Assembly (NCBI GenBank): GCA_016617855.1
Contig: JAECUM010011076.1
Span: 1-64,000 of the forward strand
Origin: Megalonaias nervosa
Lineage: Eukaryota; Mollusca; Bivalvia; Unionida; Unionidae
DNA: 64,000 nt
Direction of reading: 5' to 3'
The position numbers and the translations under genes were made by a program. The notes under the pieces are model-generated. The model was given only the letters and a program-made list of their open reading frames with translations, made no database searches and was not told the DNA's origin. Numbering within the stretch: the first letter of the stretch is position 1; each line of letters starts with the position of its first letter. Of the stretch, positions 38,801-52,470 are shown one piece after another.

Positions 38801-41800
38801 AAAGAAATGTGGATAAGTTCTTTATCCTTTCATGAAACTTTGAAATGAAAACACAACACAAACAACTTATTTCATGAGAATGCTTGGTTCTATATATGAT
38901 CCAAATGCAAACAGCATAGCCCCAGAGTTGGTATTGCATATTGCAATGGCATAGCTGCGTCTTTGCAGTTTGTTAGGGGAAAAGAAAAAAAAAAAAAAAA
39001 AAATAGACTGGATCTGCTAGCACATTATACAATAGCAAATTAGGGTCTATATGTTTTGTTGCAGCTGGACCTGACTTATACTTGGGGTTTATGCATTATT
39101 TTATGCTCTCACGTTACAATGTTTTCACTGATGTCATGAATAAAGAACTGTAAGGGCCTATGAAACCTATCTGCTTCTATGGACAATATTAAGGACTAAT
39201 CAAGCTTTTTGCTTGGACTGAGATTTCAGTAGCCAATCAAGCTCATAATGAATGTCTGGGGAATATTCTTGCTTTAATTGTTTTCTTGCCCATCCAAAAT
39301 CTACCTGACACCATCATACAGCATTATGCTGATGGAACAAACTAACATGTCAATCAAATTTCATAGCCTGATTGCAATTGTTTCCTCTTGATATTTCCCT
39401 CCTGAATGGTAAACAAGCTATTTGTAGACTTACAACATTCTGCACTCTACAGTTAAGTTATTCAGCATACATTAAAGTTATGTTGTTGGTCGTCTTACAG
39501 AATTCTGTACTCTACATTTATTCAATATACATTAAAAGGTACATTTTTGGTAGCCTAATAGCATTGTATACTACACAGTTAGTTATTCAGTGTACATTGA
39601 AAGTTACATTTTTGATAGACTAACAGCATTATGTACTCTATAGTTAGTTATACAGTCTACATTAAAAGTTACATTTGTGGTAGAATTGAAGCATTCTGTA
39701 CTCTACAGTTAGTTAACATTATACATTAAAAGTTACATTTTTGCCGGGGATAAAATACTGATTGATATCCTTGCTAAAATAATAAGAGTCCCTTGAAGCG
39801 AATGATACTGTACTGGATGAAAAGAATTTCAAAGAATTCAAGATAAGACCATTTCTTAATTTTCATTGCTAACTGCTGAAACCATCTCAGATATACTTCA
39901 GCGATAAGATATTAGTTACTGTGGCAGCTACATTGGATATAAGATTAGCACCATTTCATTAGAACAAACTTGATATCATTATATTAGATGACTTTTGGTG
40001 AAAACATGATATTGGTAAAACTATCCATTTAGAAGAATTAGTGACAAGATTTTCAATATGTTCATTGTAGCAGCCACTTTTGGGGTCTGATTGGCACCAT
40101 TTTTATTCAGGACTGACTAGAAATCAAAATTAGTCATCTGATCTAAATCACCTGTTGATATGACTTTTCTTTTAAGAGAAGCAGCAACATCAAGATTTTG
40201 AAGATGTCTGACACAGTAGCCATCCTGGCTTTTAGATCAGCATCATTTTCATTTAGTACTAAATTCACCATAAGAAAACCCAATATATGATACAACTTTC
40301 AATCTAGGATTATCAATAAAAATATCAATATGGCCACTATGATGGACATATTGGATATCAGACTGACACAATTTTTATTTAATACCAACCAGACACCAGA
40401 AGTCTTTCTATGAAAAGACCATGCTTATATGACAGAAGGAGTAGCATTAACAAGATCTGACCACCCATTCAGGAACAAGTACTGATAGCAAGATTTCCAA
40501 GCTGACTGCTGTGCCGGATATGTTGGATGTCATAACAGCACCATTTTCATTTGGGATGAAATAGATCTTAGGATGAATGTGGGTGTAAACTTTTGTGACA
40601 AGCCTCAAAGAAGTATAGGAAGAATAATGATTACAAACATCATTAATATCAAATCATAATATGTCATGTTAGATATCACATCTCACCATCCAAAATCTAG
40701 ATTTGTATCAAGGCTATCTTATTTTCTTCAAAGGTATCCCATTGCACCATGGTTATAGGTCCCACAAGATCAAGTTTAGCATTTTAGGATGGAAGCTCTC
40801 TGATATAAGATCTGGAGAAGTGGACTCAGATCTCCATCTCACAGCCCTAAATTTATGAGCAGAGATGGATAGTAAATTCATTTGATTTGGGGTTATTTTC
40901 CATTGGGGTTATTTTCCAACATGTGGAATGAATAACCCATTTTATTCAGGATAAGAGTGTCTGTGCTGAAAAGCTGTCCTTTAGATTTTTGATGGATAAG
41001 AAAATGTATGATCTTCCTCCAAGCAATCCTTTTTAAGTATCACTTCAAAGATCACAATGGTTCCTTTAGACCAACATGAGATGAAGTGGCCAGAGTAGAT
41101 AGGAATTTCAAAAAAGTCTGATGTCCCATGAATGAGAGCTGGTTCTTGGCAATGAAAGCAGGGGCCATCACAAATGATACTGACCCATCTTGTCAGAACT
41201 GCATGTGACCAACGTCCACTGACAGAGCATGTATTTCATTGATTCTGCCTGCTATTGCTAATGCAGTGAGGAATCAGATTTTGTCTGAGAGGTGAACCAT
41301 TAAGTCTCTTGAAAGTTCAGATGGTGTTTTGTTCAGAGAGGTTAGTACCCATGATAGATTCCACTTTGGGCAAAAAGCCAAGGCCTTTGGGCTTACTATA
41401 CTTGCAGAATGTCTTGAACTAGATATGGGAACTTCAAACCTGTCTCCAAGTACAGGCTCCCTTTGTGTGGCAAAGGTTTGAGAGCAAAGTGAAGCGACAT
41501 CAGATGAGTACTGAGGTATTACACCGGACATTGTATGCCGTGAATGTCTATGACACTATGCGATACTGATCCATGAAAGTGCCTGTATAACCTGGGTCTG
41601 TGAAACTGCACAAAGCCTGTTTTTCTGGTGGACAATACAATTAACTGTGGTCGTGACCCAATGTGATCAGAGGTATATAGCAGAGTCCGGTCATGATGGA
41701 ATGGGGCTATAATGGTTAGGATGACAACGTCCAGTTCTGGAGATCACAACAGGGTACAGGATATTTGATCCATGTAGCCAGTCTATAATTCCAATATGCG

Positions 41801-44800
41801 AGATGGTGTCAAAGCCTTGGCTGCAAACTGATAACATTCTCGTTCCTCTGGGTTTTCTTCTGTACCTTCCCCCTTAATGCCCACAATACTGCCAATCACT
41901 GACTTATGTCTATATTATACAAGTCTGATATATTCGTACATTGACAACAGGAGTAAGCAACACATGTTGAGTGGGTGTCAGACTGATCTTACCTATTGTC
42001 TAAATCAGTAAGACAAAATAGAATAAACAATATATACACATGTATCGCAGTACATGTCCTGCTTTATGAACTCAGATGTGAATGAAGAGCTACGCGCCAT
42101 GACAATTACCTGTAAATGGGTGCCCATGGCTGCCTGAATAGCTATAGTATTGAAGTGTCATTATTAATACCTATAAAGTAGGTCCTGAAATATCAATTCT
42201 AATATATAAGTTACCTGTAGAAAAGGCCAACTGACTGCCTATGCAAGTAAAATCAATGAAGCATTGCTTATAGTAACTATCAAGTGGACACTATGACTCA
42301 ACTATGTATAGAAACCTTATGTGTACATATCCGACTGTGGTGGAAAACATACAGCAATATAAATGAGTTTATATAGCACATGCCATACTTACAAATAATA
42401 ATGCACTTACGCGCATTAATATTGATACTTATGAAGTGGGTGCTATAATATTATTTGTAAGACAATGTTACCTGTAGGAAAAACCAACTGACAGCCTAAG
42501 ACAGGTAAACTCAGAATTGAATCAAGTATTTAACTCTGAACTGGACACTAAGACTTGATTATTATTGAAAACTTACTTATATGTATCCGACTGTGGCAGA
42601 AATTATACATCAATATTATACTTGTTTTCTGCATTGCACGCCAGACCAGCACAAATTTAAATACAGTAATGTTTGGGGACACGCTTGCCACCTGTGCAAG
42701 TACATACCAAGAATGCTTAAGGATGTGAGGATACATATATTTCGCAGTACATTTACTTTATAATACTTACAGGACACATCTTCACTGCAAGGTGCAAACT
42801 CTTTGAATGTGTTGTTCTGTGCCATGCATGATAATCCACCACACCGCTGCACGGGATTGTTGCAAACACGGGTTCTCTGTATGGTACCTCCCTGGCATGT
42901 ACTGGAACACTGACTCCATTCTCCCCAGTTAGACCAGCCTCCATCAACTGTGAAATAGACATAGAATTTGAAATTCACAATCAAGTACAAGTCTGACATT
43001 TTCCTTTCTCCAGTATGACAGTGGGAAAACCTTCATATGGTTTAATAACACCATTCCCATAAAACTGATAATGTGGTGGGAAAATGCCACCTGAAGAAAC
43101 ATTTTCTTTAGTAACTTTATTATATAAAAACAAGATTTTACAGCAATATTTTGTCTTGTATGGTTTATTGCTGATTGTAAAGATTTTGTAGAATACAAAC
43201 GAAACAAATGCAGGAATTGGTAACTTGCACTGGTGAAACATAAGGTCGATGTTGTTGCAAAGTGGCATGTGAGCAGACATAATATTTATATGACATTACA
43301 ATGAGGCACATCTAGGCAACTATACTTATCCTGTTTGTATTTCCTTTTCTTTCCTTGGTTTTTTAATTCGATGTCAACCAATTAAGTTAATCTGCATAGG
43401 TAAAGTGTATGAAAAGGAGTGACCCAAATTGGTTTGAATGAGAACGCTGAAGCCATTTCTGATAATGATTTTTGGCTTGTTCTTGATCAGTGACAATATT
43501 TCTTTGAAGTCAGATTCCAATCTATAGAATTCCTGTCCCTCACCTCAGGTAAAAGGTCAGTCTTTAATAACATTTTTTCCCCATCAAACCATCAAATACT
43601 GAGTGTAGCAAAGTCTGCATCTGGTTAAGACTCTATGAAGTTATAGTGAAGTGCTTTAATATAATTGACTACTGTTCTTTTATTTTATTAACCATTGCAA
43701 AAAGTGAGCATGTTTCAAAATATGATAATCACTTGAGATGATGACTAAAAGTGGTTGCTACTGTTGTTTATTTGCAGATTGCTAAAGTAGCTCAATCTGT
43801 AACTTTATAAAGGTATTTGCAAGCCATGTTTAAAAGGAGTAGACTTAGATTTTGTAATGTGTCGAATTTTGAAGAAGTACTGGATCCTAAAGTTGAATAA
43901 ATTGTGCATTACAATTTTATCATAGTCAAGCCAGAAAGGTCTTTGAGAAAGTTCACTTTGATATTTCCCTTGTTTCTTCTGTGAAACATAAAAGGGTCTA
44001 CGTTTAAGCTTCAGTGGAATTGACCCAGTCATCATAACGGTATATTGGCAGAGAGTACATTAGAATTACCGACCGTATCTGTTGGAGGGGATCTTATGTC
44101 AAAATAATTGATCTTCAAAAGGAAGTTGATTGCATAGTATTGTAGTCTGTCAAAAACTGATGAAAGACATGATTATTTTGGGAAAAATTTAGGAACAGTT
44201 GCTTCCGATTGGTCAGTTAAAATTAAGGTGTACACTTTAGAAAAAATGGGGAATTTAAGATAGTGACTTGGCTCAGAATCCCTTAGTCCAATTTTGCTTG
44301 CGAGAAGTCTAATTTGAGACTCTGGTGGAAAAATCTGAGAATAGAGTTTTCCCTTGTTAACAAAGTAGAGAGGCCAGACAGCTGTCTTGAAAGGAAAATA
44401 CAGGCTATAGTGCTAGGACACATAATTATGTGGAAAAAAAACGGCATTAAGGTACGCAATTTTAATTTCCATGTAATTTTCTATTTTGGTTGTTTGATTT
44501 TATGCAAATATGTTTGATATGCTTATGATCCATGCATGTATCATTTATTCAACTTCACAGGAGTCTGTTGATATGTTAAAGTGTTATGCAATTTATTTCT
44601 TTACTTTAACAGTTATTAGTTCATTGATAGAATTGACGGATTTCTCATGTAATCCAAATATTCAATGTGTAGAATTTCTTATGGTTATATGAATTAATTT
44701 CCGTTGTCTGTAGGATGATACTGTTTATCATGACGTTAATGATAATTGCATATTTATATATGATTTTGCAATGCTCAAATGATCTTGCAGGTTATTGGTT

Positions 44801-47800
44801 ACTGTAAGCTAGAATTTAGTGAATCTTATACAATAGTAATCAAGCATTTATCTTATTGAGTGGAACTGACTAGCCAGATGTAAGAAGACATATAGTAATT
44901 TATGCTGATACATATGGCAACATTGTCTATATAGAGCGCACGTGTCAATTTCTAAGCGGGGACGATGAACTGTTTAGTTAAGGTCAGACTTGGTATATTG
45001 CAATGGTCATTTGTAGCTATAGATAATGATTGTACCTTACCTCAAATACAGTAAATTTGTAAGAACCGTTAATCGTTAAGGTCACATTATGTCAGAACTT
45101 AAGCAGTGTGGATAGCTATTTACATTTCTGAATAACGAAAGTGAGAGATTTTATATATACAGATAGGTGGTGAAACATATATAGCTTTAGTCGTAATCTT
45201 GTCATTTAAGGGAACAGCTTTCTATATCCATCCCTGAGAAACCCGATGAGGACAGTCCAAGAGGGAAGTTCGCAAATAGAGAGTTCAGAATAGAAAGGGT
45301 CAGAGGAAGAACCAATCATATATGCTAGACGTGGAATACACAAAGTCAATAGAAGAACGATGCCAGGTGATGCAAGTCAGGCATGGACATTGTATTCTTT
45401 TCACCACTCGTTACTATGATGAACGAATCCGTAAATTGAACACTACTATTAAATTCCATTAATGTAAATCTGTTGGATTGAAATTGCAATTTTAGTTTAT
45501 GTATTAATTAATTAAAATTTATTTTATTTTTATTGTTTAAGGGGGCTTGTATTTGTTTATTTCTTCTCAATAGTCTCGCTTAGTTCTCTGTCAATGTCTA
45601 TCTACTCACACTGGGCAATAACACTGAAGGAGATCATCCTCTAGATAATGATCGCCAAATCAATTAACAGAGGGGGCAAACCACACCACGACACACACAC
45701 CCTTTACAGATTTACATACCTCATGTCAATCAAATTACAAATATACAAAAAGGGTGAGTGATTAGTGGTATACTAAATAATGAGTTTAATTTTTGAAGCT
45801 TCAACCAAGAAGCAAGTCTGGTGCATAATAAAAAGACAAGTTCCTTTTCCTACATAAATACTGGATATCTTTCATCTTGTGGTATCAAAAACAAGATAAT
45901 TTAATCATAACAATTACATTTTTTCTACCACTCACTGAAGCATGCCTTTTATTAATAAATGAAAACAAAATAAATCTCTCTCTCTATAAAATAATATTGC
46001 CAAGAAATAAAGAAGTATAATTGTTAGACTATGCTGAGTTTCATTTGTGTTGTGGAAAAGCAACCACGTATAATCTGAATCAATTTTTTATTTTGTAATG
46101 GATTACTGCAACATGGCAATTTGCACTGAAGAAATATATTTCTGAATAAAATCACTCACACCAGATGATGAGTGACACAATCGTTGAATAGATATGCATA
46201 CAAATTTTCAACTCAAACATTTCTGGACATAACAATAATACAATAAATGAGAAGAAGTATATAAAAGTAAACTTTACCATTAGAGCCTTGTTTTGGTGCA
46301 CACTTCTTCTGCAATGTGACTTCTTCACAGTAGCTGAAAACATTAAAAATCAGCATGATGATCCGGTATGATATATACTGTATTGTTATCGTGTATAACA
46401 TGTTCCCAGCTACACAAAAGTTTTGACCCTAATCTGCTGCCAGGTGCCTAATACAATTGTAGATCAGGGTCTATGCTGATTAGTCTTCATAATAGTTTGA
46501 GAAAATACCCATTAATCCAGATATGCACCGCATTAAGTTACATAAGATCTGGGGCATACAGTTTCACAGATGGATGTGCACTATAAGTGGGTGAATACAG
46601 TATATTCAAAACATGTGACAAACAAAAAAATAATTAAAGAAAAGAACATGATATGAAGAGAAATTTGCAAGATATACTTTGGTACAAGAGCAATTTTTTT
46701 ATAATACTGGCACATCCACGATTTTTTTAATTCAGCATGTTATTTGTATGATATTGTTTGCAAACAATTAATCAACAATGCATAGTTCACCTTGTGAGAA
46801 GGGGACTGCTATCCTTGTTAAAGGAAATTCTTATTACTACACGTAATGATTGTAAACCAGTCTGCTGGGTGAGAAATGGTAAGTCATGATTTATCAAGTA
46901 AGTGAAACTTGCTATCTAACAAGATGTCAAATTCAAAAACATTGGGTGAGCTGGTGGTGGTTCTTGTGGTTATAAACTGATCAGTCTTACCCTGTCCCAA
47001 AAACAATGCTTGGTGATTAATTGGGTGTTCAGGTACACCTGTCAATCACTGTTGCATGAAGCTACCCAGGCCAATAAGCCAATCAGATCCAAATTAAAGT
47101 TGCTCTCCCCCAAGTATACAGCATTTCTGAACTTATATAATCAGTTACATGTAGTAAAATCATAGTTTAGCCCTCCAAAATGTTCAAAACCCTTAAAATG
47201 TTATCTTTATGTAATATAACTGCATAACTGCAAGTGAAAATGCATGAAACTTCCATTTAATTTTGATTTTGTTTAAAGATCTCTACACAATTTGAGATCT
47301 AAATGGAATAATTGTTTCTAAAAATATAGTGTTAAATTGTACTTGACCAAGATAAAATTACAAGCACTGCAAGTGCAATAAAATATTATAACTTCTTTTA
47401 TGTATATGTTTGCCATACCTTTTATTAAATTTTATGAGTTTTAATGACTGAATGTAAATAAAAAATTTCACATTTGAATTGCAGGCAGTAATATAACTAA
47501 ATACCAAATACAGTATTTCTTCAAGATTAAGCTGCTAGGGAGAGGCCTAATAAACTTATCAAAATTGGGGGGGGGGGGCTGTATTATAAAACACTGCACT
47601 GAAAAGTCTAGAATACTTATATTTCAGTCAGGGAGACATAAGTTGACCTATTATTTCATAAATGAAATTGGGATGGACCGCTGATAAATCCAGTTGTTAA
47701 GTATGTGTAATCTCAGGCCTCAAACTATAGTTTTCAGAATTATAAGGAATTTGAAGGGTATCTGACAAAGGAATAGTGAAAGACGCATTGATGTAATAGG

Positions 47801-50800
47801 GAAATCACAAAAGATACAGATAATAATATGCTAATATTACGAATTAATTCTGCATTTTTAAGTGTTTGTACACAGAAATTAACCAATATTACAGATTCAC
47901 ATAAATATTAAGACATAATCCTTTACTGATGTTTCTTTTCTCTATTGTATTGAGTACCTCCATTACGATGAATGATTTTATGCCCTATTTGTCCTTTTCT
48001 TCTGAAACTAGATTTGTAAGAAAAAGTAACATTTGCTACTCCCTTATAATTAATGATATATTACAGGAAGTTGTGACAAATTACAGGAAAAATTTATCAG
48101 GATCAAAAACAAGGATTTTAAAGGGATTTATATAAAATATAGGGATAACTGGAATGATTGTAATCATTAAATAAGTGCAGCTGGACAGGCAAGTTTCAGG
48201 AGGTGAACAATACCAACTGTTCGATCTATGTATTTTCACAATATAACAAACGTCTTGCATATCCTCATAACTTTAACATATTTTTCCAAAACTTATGAAA
48301 TATGCATACTACCAGAGATCCAAATAATAAAATATGTGCTCTTAAATTCCATTTCAGAAGTCACTATCACTGCCTACCTCTAGAAGCTACTATCTGTGTC
48401 TGCCTCTGGTAACCACTATCCCTGTCCATCTCTAGAATCCAATCACTATCAACCTCTAGAAGCCATTATCACTCTCCGCTTCTAGAAGCCATTATCATTG
48501 TCTACCTCTGGATGCCATTATTATTGGCTACCTCTAGAAAAGCCATTAGCGTTATCTACCTCGTAGAAGCCATTATCATTGTCTACCTCTAGAAGTCATT
48601 ATCATTGTCTACCTCTAGAAGCCATTATCATTATCTATCTATAGAAGCCATTATCATTGTCTATCTCTAGAAGCTGTTATCATTGCCTACCTATAGATGC
48701 CATTATTGTCTACCTCTAGAAGCCATTATCATTATCTACCTCTAGAAGCTGTTATCATTGTCTGCCTCTAGAAGCCATTATCACTGTCAGCCTCCAGATG
48801 ACATTATTACTGTCCACTTCTAGATGCCATTAATATTGTCTGCTTCTCGAAACCATTTTACTGTTAACTTCCAGAAGCCAATATCACCATCCAAATCTAG
48901 AAGCCCATTATCCCTGTCCACCTTTAAAATCATTATCACTGTCTATTTCCAGAATGCAGATTTTACTGCAGGAAAAATCACAGACTTTCAGTAACCGTGA
49001 AGTGACATCCAGTATTACCACTATCAAAAGTGCAGTTTGATGCATCAGTTGTTACCATAATTAGTTACAAAAACATGCCAGGCATGGCGGTCTCGAGCTC
49101 AATTCAACAATTTAACCTAAGCTTATAAAATACTAAATATAGGCTGCTGTGACCTTTTCTTCTTGCAGTGTTGTGGTAATAATAAACCTGGACATACATT
49201 CATGTAGTTTAATGGGTCTAGTGTGAGCAGTGCCTTAAAAATAAATTTAAAACACAAATTTAAATTCAAGTCAGTGAAGCAAAAACTCTGGTCTACAGTA
49301 CAAAAGCTTTGTGAAGAGTGTATGGTACCAGTCAAACTGCATCTCCTCGCCAAGTTTCGTGATTTTATGTATGACAGTATTTATAATGGTTGCTGAAACC
49401 AGAGATAAACACAAAACACAAAAATAAACAATTAAGCTACATATATGTGCAATATTAGCCCTCTTATCCTGTCCACAGGTGGCTGGTGCCATTAAACCCA
49501 TTCCAAAATATTGCCTATGACCATGAAAGCAACAATGGTTAAAGAGCAGTGAGGCTGTATGTATTTATATGCATTTATATGCAGTGACAATAATATAGGG
49601 GCTATCCCCTTGCTAAAACAGTGATCTGCCAATACGTACATCTTCATATTATGCCCATAATATATACCATATTTCACAGCAATCCATTAGTTGCACTGGT
49701 AATGTTCTGTTGCATATAACAATCTCCAAGTCAAAATGGGCAATAACTCTAATAAAAATTGCGGAAGCACAGTGATTTGTCATATTGCACATGCTCATAT
49801 TATGATAACATTTCCAAACTTTCATGGTGATCTACATTTCCAATGTTTTGTGGCAATTCTTTGAAATCTGTGAGACTAGTTGTAAAAAACAAGATTCTGC
49901 TGCATACTATATCCATTTGCAAGAAAACATGGGCCATAACTGACATGCATCAACAGATGGTGACAATAGTATGAACCTAATTTCACAGTCATCCATCAAG
50001 ACCTCTGGGTGTATCTGTACTGTCAATAATGCATTCAGATGTAGTCAAACAGGCTGTCATACATACATTCAGCTGTACACAAACAAGCTGACATACATGC
50101 ATTCAGATTTACCCAATCAGGCTGTCACACATGCATTCAGATGTGCTCAAACAGGCTGTCATACATCCATTCAGCAGCAAGACAAAAAGGGCAATAGCCA
50201 AAACTAGGAGATCACATGGATATGTCAAAATGCAAGTGTTTGATGATAACTATAATATTTACAAAGTTTCATGTCAATCCATTGAAAAATGTGAGACTGG
50301 TTGCATTCACTGGATTTAGTCAAACATCATTCTGCTATCATTCAAAAAGGTCAATAACTCATCTTAATGTTTTGGGAGCACAGTGATTTGCCAATATGCA
50401 CATCTTCAGGTGATGACCAAAATATTTGCTAAAGCAATTCTGAATGCAATCCATAAAAAGCTGCAGAACTGGTTGAGCTAAAAGAAGACTGTGTACCAGA
50501 CAGTTGGATAGAAAGGCAGACATAAGAATTCATATACAGAGTTAGAGGATTCTAAGATCTACATTAAAGTGCAGTCAGAACATTATCCATATTTCCCCAT
50601 TAGGTCATTTAAAGAAGTAAATATACTTTTCTAACAAGTTCCTTAATTCTTACCAGTAGGTGCATACATCTTCCTCTATGGTGTCATTGATGGAATAGTT
50701 TTTACAGTCAATTACACAATGTCTGTCACAATTTGGATTGTTGCAAGGTTCAGCTTCCACATCAAAACCACAGTCATCTGGGTTCCCAGATATTAGAGTT

Positions 50801-52399
50801 CTGGCAAAAAAATTAATTATTTTGAATATCAAGACATTATAACAGTATTTTAAAGTTTCATGTTTCCTGCATATCTTGTCTGGACAATTAATATCTCTAT
50901 TGTCATGATGGCTATAATGGAAAGCTGTTAAGTAAATATCTGGATGTCTTTCTTCAAGATCGTAACTCTATCCAGGATGTGAAAATTAGAATCCCAAAAT
51001 ACTCGATTAAAAGTGATGCTGATATCCATGCATCTCAATAAAATATGTATTATTCAGCTCGAGCGAGAACGTTGGTTTTGTTCCATTAAGATAAAATTTT
51101 GTAAATGACTTGAACCCATTGTGTAATTTTTAACAAGTAGTTCATGCTTTCTCAATGTTTTATCTTTTATTATCCCATGCATTGGCATTGATTTTGCACT
51201 TGGTTTTACTAATATGGGGTCAACATCAAAAAGTTGTATTGAACATAGTATAAATAATATGATGCTTAGTTCCTTTTGTGTTTTAATGTAAGTTTTTCTT
51301 TCTCATCTGAAGACCTTGTACAGGGCAAAACATTGGGAAATAATGTTTTTCCCACACCAATTCCAACTTTTGTGTATGTTTAATTGGAAGAATCTTACTT
51401 TTTATTGCATTTTGTACTGGATTTATGTACCTTGTCCTGGTTCTATTGCCTGGACCACAAGTAACCAAACACTCTTTCCAAGGAGACCATGTGCTCCAAG
51501 CACAACCTAGTCATTGGGAAGAAAATAATTCCTCATCAATATACATGTAAATAAAGTTTGTTCTTTTCTTTTAAAAAAATTAATTAAAGGCAGACTTTAA
51601 GTTCATATCAACAGAAAATATGTTTTGCCATTCACAACAATGTGATCATTCAAGTAAAAATGAAGAAATAAAGATGATGGCCTATATGCCAATCCCATAC
51701 TCAAACAAACACTTCAAAATCATATCAAGAGTCCCTCAATGGGACCATCACTCTACTGTCTTAAAATAATTTTCAGAAATTCAAAATATGACCACTGTGT
51801 CAGCCATAATTAAAGTCAAATCAGCACCATTGTCTTTCAGGACCAACTAGATATAATACTCAGACATCTGAGAAAATACCATGTTGATATGACTTTCCAT
51901 TTCAGAGGTGTAACAATTACAAGATTTTCAAGATAGCTGCTATGGTGGCCATATTAGTTATAAGATTAGTACCATTTTCATTTAGCACAAACTAAGACAT
52001 AATAAGAAGTCTTCTGGTAAAAACCCTATCTTTATATAACTTTTGATCTAGAAGCAATGTTAAGATTTTCAAGATGGCCCCATTTTCATTTGGCATCATT
52101 AGACACCACATAATATCTTTATATAATGAGTGTTTGTACACTTATTTAATCGATCATTCTGAGCGTGTGCACTTATGTAATGGATCATTATTAGTGGCTG
52201 TATGCTTATTATCAGTATGTGCAATCTTTCATAATGGATCATTGTGTGTGTGTGTGTGTGTCTGTGTGTGTGTGTGTGTGTGTATACTTATATAATGAAT
52301 CATTGTGTGTATATACATATATAATGGATCATCATGTGTACTTATAACACTAATCATTATGAATGCATTAATGTATGGATCATTCTATATATATATATA

Positions 52400-52470
<71 letters not shown>

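Noticed and set aside
43805..45700. Possible LTR-retrotransposon remnant
   Set aside because: Slightly different composition and a purine-rich run were seen, but no reverse transcriptase, integrase or paired LTRs could be recognised.
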